Below are positions 35,149 through 42,268 of a DNA stretch of 64,000 nucleotides, piece by piece. This stretch comes from JAAUTS01 sp038250235 (GTDB lineage Bacteria > Verrucomicrobiota > Verrucomicrobiia > Methylacidiphilales > JAAUTS01). The stretch covers positions 1 to 64,000 of the forward strand of contig JBBSCO010000004.1 of NCBI GenBank assembly GCA_038250235.1, given 5' to 3'. The position numbers were made by a program, and so were the translations under genes. The notes beneath the pieces were generated by a model that made no database searches, was not told the origin of the DNA, and saw nothing but the letters and a program-made list of their open reading frames with translations. Position 1 is the stretch's first letter. Each line of letters begins with the position of its first letter.

Positions 35149-35600
35149 CTAGTTTATCAACTTCTGCCAAACGTGCTCCAACAATTGTTTTTCTGAAAAA
35201 AGACCTGAAATCACGGTCAATTCTTTGATCCCGCATCCTTGTATCATCGATATGATATTGATCGGGGAATTGGTTTCAGCAGATTTATGTAGGACATCTA
35301 AGGCGGTTTCCTCGCCCAGTGGTGAGCAGAAAAGACCTCCCCCTTTAAGCCGATAAAAACAGAGAGCTTTGTTGATGCAAATAAGCACTCGAAAAATAAA
35401 AGACGTTGTGCCGAGGCCCGTTCATAAGCAGTGATTACACCGGATTCGGGATCAATTAAACCCATAGCCAAGAAAGATTGATCATCCAAAACTTCCAGCA
35501 AGGCAGGGTGGCTACTTTCCTGCGCCAGGATCAGAATACGCTCATCATTATTAAGAGCCAGGCAGGAATCTTCGAAACAGCGTTGCTCCAGACTTTAGCC
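35149..35600 (-). pseudogene. frameshifted gene of unknown function
   Basis: One frame reads ILILAQESSHPALLEVLDD and LAMGLIDPESGVITAYERA. After LLFF it must shift by one base to continue as VLICINKALCFYRLKGGG and ETALDVLHKSAETNSP to KQLLEHVWQKLIN. Both parts look coding and give about 145 residues together, with no ATG at the expected upstream position. No family recognised. Confidence 0.5.
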
Positions 35601-35651
35601 TGCCTCGTTTTGTTTTAAAAAGAGGTGCCAGATGATGGAGGTATAGAGCTC

Positions 35652-36191
35652 TTAGCTGTGAGCATTTTCAACCTCGCCCGTCGGGAGAGCTACAGGTTCT
35701 TCCGGGGCCAGAGATTCTATCACCCGGTTAGACATCAAATCATCCAGATCCTTTTCTTAGGTAAGAAATTTGTCAAAAATTTGCAAAACATAGAGATTAG
35801 ACTCGCTGGTTCCGGGGCAGTTAATCAGGCCATAGCGCCCGGACTCACAACGTCTGAGGTGGATACCATTATTCAGGGCAGGAGAAGCTCTTCTTTTCTT
35901 GGAAGACATTCCCAAGTAAAATCGATCTAAGGGTTTTAGGATAAGCTTTTGGAGCCTAGAAACCCATTTAAAAGGTGGAAAACAAAATAAGGAATGCATT
36001 CTAACATTATTATTACGTAAGGGAAAATTACCATCACGAGCAAAACTCAGGTCCAAATCCCTGATCACCGTTATAAAAGGCCAAAAGTATTGCCCAAGAT
36101 AATGAAATGAGTCTGGCCGAAGTGTTTTAACGAGGCTTGAAGCGTCTGATTCCGGTTTAGCCCCCTCAAAAAAATTCCCTTTCCCCAACAT
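35652..36191 (-). pseudogene. gene of unknown function with in-frame TAA
   Basis: From ATG 36191 a frame of 144 codons ends YVLQIFDKFLT with TAA at 35757-35759. The same frame continues as EKDLDDLMSNRVIESLAPEE and on to another stop at 35652. The part beyond the stop still has coding character. No known domain. The first ATG is only 11 bp from the divergent PIN remnant. Confidence 0.45.
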
Positions 36192-36202
36192 AAGCCTTTG
36201 AG

Positions 36203-36448
36203 GTGCTCATGGCCTATCGTCTGCATCCTCACTGGAAACGTTACGGATTTCCCAAAAACAGTCGCCGCTTACATGACGAGTTGTGGAATTTTGCCTCAAC
36301 ACCCGGACTGGCTCGTCAACGGCTTTTTGATGCCCGGTCCGCCTATTGCCTTCTTCATCAGGGCGTAAGCCATCTTGCGACCTTTAATGTGGAAGACTAT
36401 GAAGGTTTGGGCTTTGAGCGCGTTGACAATCCGCTTCTTGAAAATTAG
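36203..36448 (+). pseudogene. C-terminal remnant of a PIN-domain toxin
   Basis: 81 codons matching only the second half of a PIN protein: a LHDELWNFAS helix, then RLFDARSAYCLLHQGVSHLATFNVEDYEGLGFERVDNP, which carries the late Asp residues. The N-terminal DTN strand and the Glu are missing, and no antitoxin is present. Confidence 0.65.
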
Positions 36449-36511
36449 CAGCCGGAATTTCGTAATTCTTCTTTGCCTCCTGCACTCTCTTGCCCTTAAA
36501 TAATTGCCTTC

Positions 36512-37543
36512 ATGAGCAAAGCCCCATCACAAAAAGCCTATGCCGCGGCCGGAGTTGACATCGATCTGGGAAACTCCCTGAAATCGGGTCTGGTCAGCCG
36601 CATCCAATCCACCCATCGCCCCGAAGTCCTGAGCAAAATCGGTGGCTTTGGCGGGCTTTTTAAAGCTTCCTTCAAAGGCTACAAAGAACCCGTGCTGGTC
36701 AGTAGCATCGATGGTGTCGGCACCAAGCTCAAAGTCGCCTCCATGCTGGGCAAACACGACACGATCGGCCAGGACTTGGTCAACCACTGCGTCAACGACA
36801 TCGCGGTGGTTGGAGCTGAGCCTCTTTTCTTCCTCGATTACATCGGAACGGGTAAACTCGAGCCTGCTGTTTTTCACTCCATCATCGGGGGCCTTTCCAA
36901 AGCCTGTAAAGAAGCCGGCTGCGCCCTGATCGGCGGCGAAACGGCCCAGATGCCCGGTATTTATCACGGGGAAGACTACGATCTGGTCGGCACCATCATC
37001 GGTGTGGTGGACAAAAAGAAAGCCATCGACGGATCGAAAATCCAACCGGGCGATGTTCTGATCGGCTTCCCGTCCTCTGGTCTGCATACCAACGGCTATT
37101 CCCTCGCCCGCCAGATTCTTTTCACCAAGCTGCAGATGTCTCTGGAAGACACCTTGCCCGGCACCAAAAAGACGCTGGGCGAGGCCCTGCTGGCCGTGCA
37201 CGTGAATTACCAGCCCTTGTTGAAAAAACTTTCCAAAGAAGTGTCCTTCAAAGGCCTCTCCCACATCACGGGCGGCGGCTTTGTGGATAACATTCCGCGT
37301 ATCCTGCCCGCCAATGTGGATGTCGAGATTGACGTAAAATCCTATCCCTCGTTGCCCATTTTTGATCTCTTGGCCGGAAGCGGTGTCTGTGAGCGCGAGG
37401 AGCTTTATCAGGTCTTCAATATGAGCATCGGCATGGTGGCCATTGTTTCAGCCAAGGACGCGCCGAAAATCCTGAAGAAAACCAAAGCTTATGTCATCGG
37501 CAAAGCGGTCAAAGGCAAACGCAGGGTGAAACTGAAGTTTTGA
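36512..37543 (+). CDS. purM: phosphoribosylformylglycinamidine cyclo-ligase (AIR synthetase)
   Basis: 343 residues. PurM closes the imidazole ring of FGAM using ATP. Motifs: AYAAAGVDIDLGN at the N-terminus, SSIDGVGTKLKVA, NDIAVVGAEPLFFLDY, ALIGGETAQMPG, HTNGYSLAR and HITGGGFVDNIPR, all in family order. It ends about 106 bp before purH, likely one transcript with it, although a repeat-containing spacer lies between. Confidence 0.96.
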   Translation: MSKAPSQKAYAAAGVDIDLGNSLKSGLVSRIQSTHRPEVLSKIGGFGGLFKASFKGYKEPVLVSSIDGVGTKLKVASMLGKHDTIGQDLVNHCVNDIAVVGAEPLFFLDYIGTGKLEPAVFHSIIGGLSKACKEAGCALIGGETAQMPGIYHGEDYDLVGTIIGVVDKKKAIDGSKIQPGDVLIGFPSSGLHTNGYSLARQILFTKLQMSLEDTLPGTKKTLGEALLAVHVNYQPLLKKLSKEVSFKGLSHITGGGFVDNIPRILPANVDVEIDVKSYPSLPIFDLLAGSGVCEREELYQVFNMSIGMVAIVSAKDAPKILKKTKAYVIGKAVKGKRRVKLKF

Positions 37544-37556
37544 CAAACAATACGGT

Positions 37557-37638
37557 TGAACAGGAAGGACGCAAAGAGGCGCGAAACTTTTTTGGCTCCT
37601 AAATTCTTGTGTTCTTCCCCGATCTTCCTGTTTTAAAA
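37557..37638. repeat. imperfect inverted repeat with GACGCAAAGAGGCGC core between purM and purH
   Basis: AACAGGAAG near 37557 and CTTCCTGTT near 37625 are complementary, and the left arm continues into GACGCAAAGAGGCGCGAA, a relative of the repeats at 29540 and 42169. Confidence 0.5.
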
Positions 37639-37649
37639 TATCCCTTCTT

Positions 37650-39191
37650 ATGATTAAAAAAGCCCTTCTCTCCGTCTCCGATAAAACCGGCCTGCTGGTC
37701 TTGGCCCAATTTCTCGCCTCCAAGAACATCCAGCTCATCTCCACCGGTGGAACGGCCAAGCTGCTACACGATAACCATGTGCCGGTCACGGAAATTTCGG
37801 ACTACACCGGTTTCCCCGAAATGATGGAAGGCCGGGTCAAAACGCTTCACCCGAAAGTCCACGGAGGCCTGCTGCACCTGCGGGACAACGCCGAACACAT
37901 CGCTCAGGCCAAAGAACACAACATTGAGGCCATCGATCTTGTCATCGTCAACCTCTACCCCTTCGAGCAAACCCTGGCGAAACCCGTAGTCCAACATCGC
38001 GAATTGATCGAGAATATCGACATCGGCGGGCCCTCCATGCTGCGCAGTGCGGCCAAGAACTACCGAAGCGTTACGGTGGTTGTGGATGCAGGAGATTACG
38101 CCACCATTCAGGCAGAAATCGAAGAGAACGGTGACACTACGGCGGAAACCCGTGAGAAGCTCGCCGCCAAAGTTTTTCGCCACACCTCCCATTATGATTC
38201 TCTGATCGCGAAATACCTGACTGGTGCCTGTGAAAAGGAAAACCCGGTTCTGCAGGAAACCGCCGGAGTTCTGGCTAAAAAGGCCCAGTCCTTGCGTTAC
38301 GGTGAAAACCCACACCAGAAAGCGGCACTTTACGGCTCTTTCCACAGCCACTTCAACCAGATCCATGGCAAGGAACTTTCTTACAACAACATCATCGACA
38401 TTAGTGCGGCCGTGCAATTGATCGGAGAATTCGCCAGTGAATCCCAGCCGACGCTTGCCATTCTGAAGCACACCAATCCCTGCGGCGTCGGTGCCGGAAC
38501 TTCGCTTAGGGAAGCCTGGGACAAAGCTTACGCCACGGACAAGCAAGCGCCCTTCGGAGGAATCATCGTCGTCAACAAACCGCTCGACCTGGCTGTGGCG
38601 GAGGCCATCGCGGGAATTTTCTCCGAAGTGATCATCGCCCCTTCGTTCAACCCGGATGCGGCTGAACTGCTGAAAAAGAAAAAGAACCTTCGCCTGATCG
38701 AAAATCATTACGTGGCTTTAGCTGTCGCTTACGACTACAAATCGGTTACTGGCGGCCTGCTCGTCCAGGAAAGCGATGTTCAGCCTTTCGATGAAGCTGC
38801 CTGGAAAGTCGTCACCAAACGACAGCCGACGGACGAAGAGTTGAAGGCCTTACGTTTCGGCTGGCGAGTGGTCAAACACGTCAAATCCAACGCAATTGTT
38901 TACGCCGCCACAGACAGAACCATCGGGGTAGGTGCCGGACAAATGTCGCGCGTGGATTCCTCCCGTATTGCCGTTTGGAAAGCCGGTGAGGCCGGGCTCA
39001 GCCTTAAAGGCAGCATCATCGCCTCGGATGCGTTTTTCCCATTTGCGGACGGTATTCTGGCCGCTGCCCAAGCCGGTGCAGTTGCCGCCATTCAGCCAGG
39101 AGGCAGTGTGCGTGATGAAGAAGTTATCAAGGCGGCGGACGAAGCCGGAATGGCCATGATCTTCACCGCCCGCCGTCATTTCAGGCATTAA
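37650..39191 (+). CDS. purH: bifunctional AICAR transformylase / IMP cyclohydrolase
   Basis: 513 residues, the normal length. The N-terminal MGS-like domain is IMP cyclohydrolase (LLSVSDKTGL, STGGTAKLL, GRVKTLHPKVHGG). The C-terminal part is the 10-formyl-THF-dependent transformylase (RYGENPHQKAALYG, ILKHTNPCGVG, QMSRVDSSRIA, DAFFPFADGI). It performs the last two steps to IMP and draws on the formyl-THF pool that glyA and the cyclo-ligase feed. Confidence 0.97.
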   Translation: MIKKALLSVSDKTGLLVLAQFLASKNIQLISTGGTAKLLHDNHVPVTEISDYTGFPEMMEGRVKTLHPKVHGGLLHLRDNAEHIAQAKEHNIEAIDLVIVNLYPFEQTLAKPVVQHRELIENIDIGGPSMLRSAAKNYRSVTVVVDAGDYATIQAEIEENGDTTAETREKLAAKVFRHTSHYDSLIAKYLTGACEKENPVLQETAGVLAKKAQSLRYGENPHQKAALYGSFHSHFNQIHGKELSYNNIIDISAAVQLIGEFASESQPTLAILKHTNPCGVGAGTSLREAWDKAYATDKQAPFGGIIVVNKPLDLAVAEAIAGIFSEVIIAPSFNPDAAELLKKKKNLRLIENHYVALAVAYDYKSVTGGLLVQESDVQPFDEAAWKVVTKRQPTDEELKALRFGWRVVKHVKSNAIVYAATDRTIGVGAGQMSRVDSSRIAVWKAGEAGLSLKGSIIASDAFFPFADGILAAAQAGAVAAIQPGGSVRDEEVIKAADEAGMAMIFTARRHFRH

Positions 39192-39207
39192 TAGGTCTCA
39201 TGCGCCT

Positions 39208-39318
39208 TCATAAGGCTTGTTGCGATTGAAGATTCACTAAGGGAAGCCCTGTTGTATACGTCGCCAACAACAGGAAAGCAAAAGCCACATAGAGCACGAA
39301 CCAAGCGCTTCTTTTCAT
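39208..39318 (-). CDS. possible 36-residue membrane peptide
   Basis: The ORF MKRSAWFVLYVAFAFLLLAT with a short polar tail consists of one membrane helix with a basic start. It shares MKRSA and a hydrophobic run with the small ORF at 18978. The start context is weak. It could be a real small protein or chance. Confidence 0.3.
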   Translation of the reverse strand: MKRSAWFVLYVAFAFLLLATYTTGLPLVNLQSQQAL

Positions 39319-39464
39319 GAACACTCTTCATACATCATTGAAATGAAACTCAGACACACTCACATACAATCAATACTGAATTTATATAAATATCTATACA
39401 CAAGGTATTTATAATAACTTCAAATCGACCTGATTAAAAAATGAAATAGATTTTAACTCTATCT

Positions 39465-40654
39465 ATGATCCTTTACGAACGGCCACAAAACTGGATGCGA
39501 TACGAACTTCAAGCCATCCTGCCGGAGCTGACCGGTGCCAAGGCTGCCCTGATCTCGCTGACTGCCATGCCTTATCAGAAAAGTTGGGCGGAAAAGTTAT
39601 AGGCGGTTAAGTCGAAGCGGGAAATTGCGGGCACATTACGCATGGAAGGAGCAGACTTTACAGAACGTGAGTTGGATGCTGCCCTGCAAGAGTCACCGCG
39701 CAACTTTTTACCCGTTCCCAACGTCAGGCTGCCCCTGCTGTCGCCACGTATCGTTGGTTGGCTCAATGACCCAATGCCAGGCCTATTGACACGGATCTGA
39801 TCTGCGAAATCCATCACCATAGGGTAACGGGCGCAGATGATGACCATTGTCCCCCAGGTAAATTCAGAACCCAGGATCAAAATGTAAACTTTGGAATTCC
39901 CAAGTATTGGGGAGTCACTGGAGGTAAGGAATGTGAGCAGTCACTCGAGGCTTTGTGTAATGCCGCCCAAACAATTTATCGTGGGCATGACCCTTTAATC
40001 CAGGCCTTGGCAATGCATTATCATTTTGCCTCCATGCATCCTTTTCTGGATGGAAATGGGCGTTCAGCAAGAGCTTTGGAAGCTTTGATGTTATAGCGAA
40101 GGGGATTGAGGGATTCTCTCTTTATTGCGATGTCCAATTTTTACTATGAAGAGAAAAACGCTTACTTAGAAACATTGGCCAAGGTTCGATATCTGAATCA
40201 CGATCTGACACGGTTTCTTCAATTAGGATAGAAAGGCATTGAATTACGGTGCCGCCGCCTGTTCTTGGAAATAAGAACGCATTTAGCCAAAGCACTTTAT
40301 CGCAACATGGCCTTTGATTTTTTCAATCGTCTGAAAACGCCAAAACGCAGGGCCATGACCGGACGGCAGATGGAAATTTTAAAGCTGCTACTTGAAGAAG
40401 AAACCATGCTATTAAAAGACTTAACACAGCGCACTCATCACGTCTACCAGGTCAAGAATCCTTATGTTGCGTTGATTCGTGATTTGAATGAGCTGATTAG
40501 TTTGCAGGCGATAGGATATGATAAACTGCCGGAACATCAGTTCCGCATGAAAATTAATTTGGAGTGGCCGACTCAGATCACAGAAACCGAATTTTTCAAA
40601 AGGATTAAAAGCATGCCCAAAGCAAAAACGCTGAGCTTCCTTTCTACATCCTGA
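39465..40654 (+). pseudogene. Fic-family protein, decayed
   Basis: The N-terminal part (PELTGAKAALISLTAMPYQ, then TAG at 39600) is followed after a frameshift near 39692 by SQRQAAPAVATYRWLAQ, an in-frame TGA, and DLICEIHHHRVTGADDDHCPPG. The Fic core HPFLDGNGRSARALEALML comes next, then TAG; a further TAG follows LG. The last 129 codons are intact, with a winged-helix-like end (GRQMEILKLLLEEE). The AMPylation motif HPFxDGNGR is preserved, so decay looks recent. One frameshift and four stops were counted. Confidence 0.88.
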
Positions 40655-40754
40655 GCCCGGCATGCCGACATAGATGGCTTATTCCACCTACTTTTTAATC
40701 AGCAGATTTTAACAAAATTACGACTTTTGTGCCATTTCTGCGACTTTCCTATTG

Positions 40755-40772
40755 CTGTCATAAAGCAGTCAA
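40755..40772 (+). promoter_or_regulatory. Pho-box-like sequence
   Basis: CTGTCATAAAGCAGTCAA differs from the enterobacterial Pho-box consensus at only about two positions. It ends 14 bp before the Nudix ATG, so a normal -10 would not fit behind it; chance resemblance is quite possible. Confidence 0.25.
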
Positions 40773-40786
40773 TCTAGCGTGCGTCT

Positions 40787-41242
40787 ATGGCAATTCCTGT
40801 CAAACAGGTGAAGACAGCCCGTATCAACCAGGCCAAGGAGGTTTCCGTCATGGCGTGGTTGGAAGACCCCTATGGGCATGTGCTTTTTGTCAAACAGGCT
40901 CTGGGTAAAAAATTATGGACCCTGCCTGGAGGCAAAGTCCGCCGGAACGAATCTCTCTTCAGAGCCCTTTGTCGTGAAGTCAAAGAGGAAACAGGTCTCG
41001 TTGTTTCAGTTGGCTCCCCTGTTGATGTTTTTGACCGCCATCAAAAAGGAAACGTCACCATCCTGTATCGAATTCTGGTGAAAAAAATTCCACTGATAGT
41101 CAACAAAAAGCGGGTTCTGGAAATATCCGCCTCGGCCTACAAGGCCTCTCTTCCCCCTGCTGCCACTCCCTCAGCCAAGTTTTTCTGGATGCGGGCCCAG
41201 CACAGTTTTGAGCCTCTTTCCCTCATTAAGAAAGTGCGATGA
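40787..41242 (+). CDS. Nudix hydrolase
   Basis: 151 residues. A complete Nudix box spans 49-71: G49-x5-E55-x7-R63-E64-V-x-E67-E68-x-G70-L, giving a Mg-dependent nucleoside-diphosphate-X hydrolase. The N-terminal half (VMAWLEDPYGHVLFVKQ) is standard. The C-terminal part (FFWMRAQHSF) does not point to a substrate. Its stop overlaps the next gene by 4 bp (ATGA). Confidence 0.92.
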   Translation: MAIPVKQVKTARINQAKEVSVMAWLEDPYGHVLFVKQALGKKLWTLPGGKVRRNESLFRALCREVKEETGLVVSVGSPVDVFDRHQKGNVTILYRILVKKIPLIVNKKRVLEISASAYKASLPPAATPSAKFFWMRAQHSFEPLSLIKKVR

Positions 41243-41523
41243 ATCCCGAACTCTTCGCGCGGATACTGGCCGGTTCTTTTGTCAAAGTCGTCCTGAAAGA
41301 AGAGGTAACCCTTTCAGGATATGCCGGAGCGGATCTGCTAAATCCAGCCGTAATCCGCTTCGATGGTCTTGTGCTGAATGACCAGGGCTATCTGGAAAAA
41401 GTTTCCCTGCACCTGACACAGGATGATGTGGCCGCCGTTCATTTCCTTCCGGAAGCTCCCCTATTTGTGGATGGAGACGGAAACGAATTCCGGATGGAGC
41501 CAGGATTTTTTAAAGAATTGTAG
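41239..41523 (+). CDS. small protein of unknown function coupled to Nudix gene
   Basis: 94 residues, likely a small beta-barrel: FVKVVLKEEVTLSGYAGADLLN, VIRFDGLVLNDQGYLEKVSLHL, then VAAVHFLPE. The strand order resembles an Sm/LSM-like fold, but no sequence match is recalled. The ATGA overlap with the Nudix gene indicates translational coupling. Confidence 0.65.
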   Translation: MNPELFARILAGSFVKVVLKEEVTLSGYAGADLLNPAVIRFDGLVLNDQGYLEKVSLHLTQDDVAAVHFLPEAPLFVDGDGNEFRMEPGFFKEL

Positions 41524-41656
41524 CCATTACCCCGGTCAGTTCGAAAGCAGTGCAATAAATGCAGTCACGTGCGGTGACTTTTCCATGGTTAGGCAGAGGG
41601 ATTCTTTTGTGTGTCATCTCTGCGCACCTCACGTTCCTGCAGTGACCTTCTTTCGA

Positions 41657-41965
41657 TCAGGGTGTCGGTGTGGGATTAACGGTAACCGAGCTGGTTTTGG
41701 TGTTGGATTGGCCTTGGGCGCTGCTTTTTCCGTTGCTGGTCGTGTAGCTTCCACTTTTCTCCGCGCCGTCGGCGGTTTTCGTGGCGGTGTCGGACGTTTT
41801 GATGGTATTTCCCTTTTGCGTATTGTAGTTGCCATCGATGGAGCGGGAACCGTCCTCATTCCTGGTCACACTCTTGGTGCCTGAGCTTTCGCCTTCGTTG
41901 TAGCCAGTCCGGTTGGCATTAACCTGATAGGAGTTGTCTCTGGTCTTGGCCGCCTCTTTGTTCAC
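41657..41965 (-). CDS. low-complexity Ser/Thr/Asn-rich protein, possible fragment
   Basis: 102 codons from a GTG, made of short repeats rich in T, S, N, G and K (RNEDGSRSIDGNYN, TATKTADGAEKSGSYTTSNG). Similar repeat-like stretches occur in exported proteins of Verrucomicrobiota and relatives. The coding character continues upstream of 41965 (GKTTGAKASSTTTTQRADGK) without a clear start, so this is likely a gene that lost its 5' end. Confidence 0.4.
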   Translation of the reverse strand: MNKEAAKTRDNSYQVNANRTGYNEGESSGTKSVTRNEDGSRSIDGNYNTQKGNTIKTSDTATKTADGAEKSGSYTTSNGKSSAQGQSNTKTSSVTVNPTPTP

Positions 41966-42168
41966 TGTGGCGGTTTTGCCATCGGCCCGTTGGGTGGTTG
42001 TGGTGCTGGAAGCCTTCGCCCCGGTCGTTTTGCCAGGTGGTGGAATTCCTCTGGTAGCCAGTGCCCCTTCCTTATTTCGCTGTCAGCTTCCCTGTCCGCG
42101 TTCAGACTGGAAGTTGCCGCTACGATTCTTGTTCCGGGGTCCGGCCCAGGTGGGGCTTTGGTTACAAA

Positions 42169-42266
42169 TTTTAACGCAAAGACGCAAAGATTTTAAGGCG
42201 CAAATTAACACGAGATAAAATGGGCCTCCCACAGCGTTTTAGCGCTTTGGCATCTCTGCGTTAAAA
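42169..42266. repeat. imperfect palindromic repeat with GCAAAGACGCAAAG arms
   Basis: The left arm TTTTAACGCAAAGACGCAAAG (42169-42189) and the right arm CTTTGGCATCTCTGCGTTAAAA (42245-42266) are near-complementary, with 55 bp between them. It lies directly behind the stop of the glyA fusion. This is the most complete copy of the dispersed family in the window. Confidence 0.7.
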
Positions 42267-42268
42267 CC

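Noticed and set aside
39465..40654. TAG recoding (stop reassignment) to explain several TAG codons in the Fic and symporter genes
   Set aside because: Both also carry frameshifts and other stops, and intact neighbours end normally at TAG, so decay is the simpler reading.
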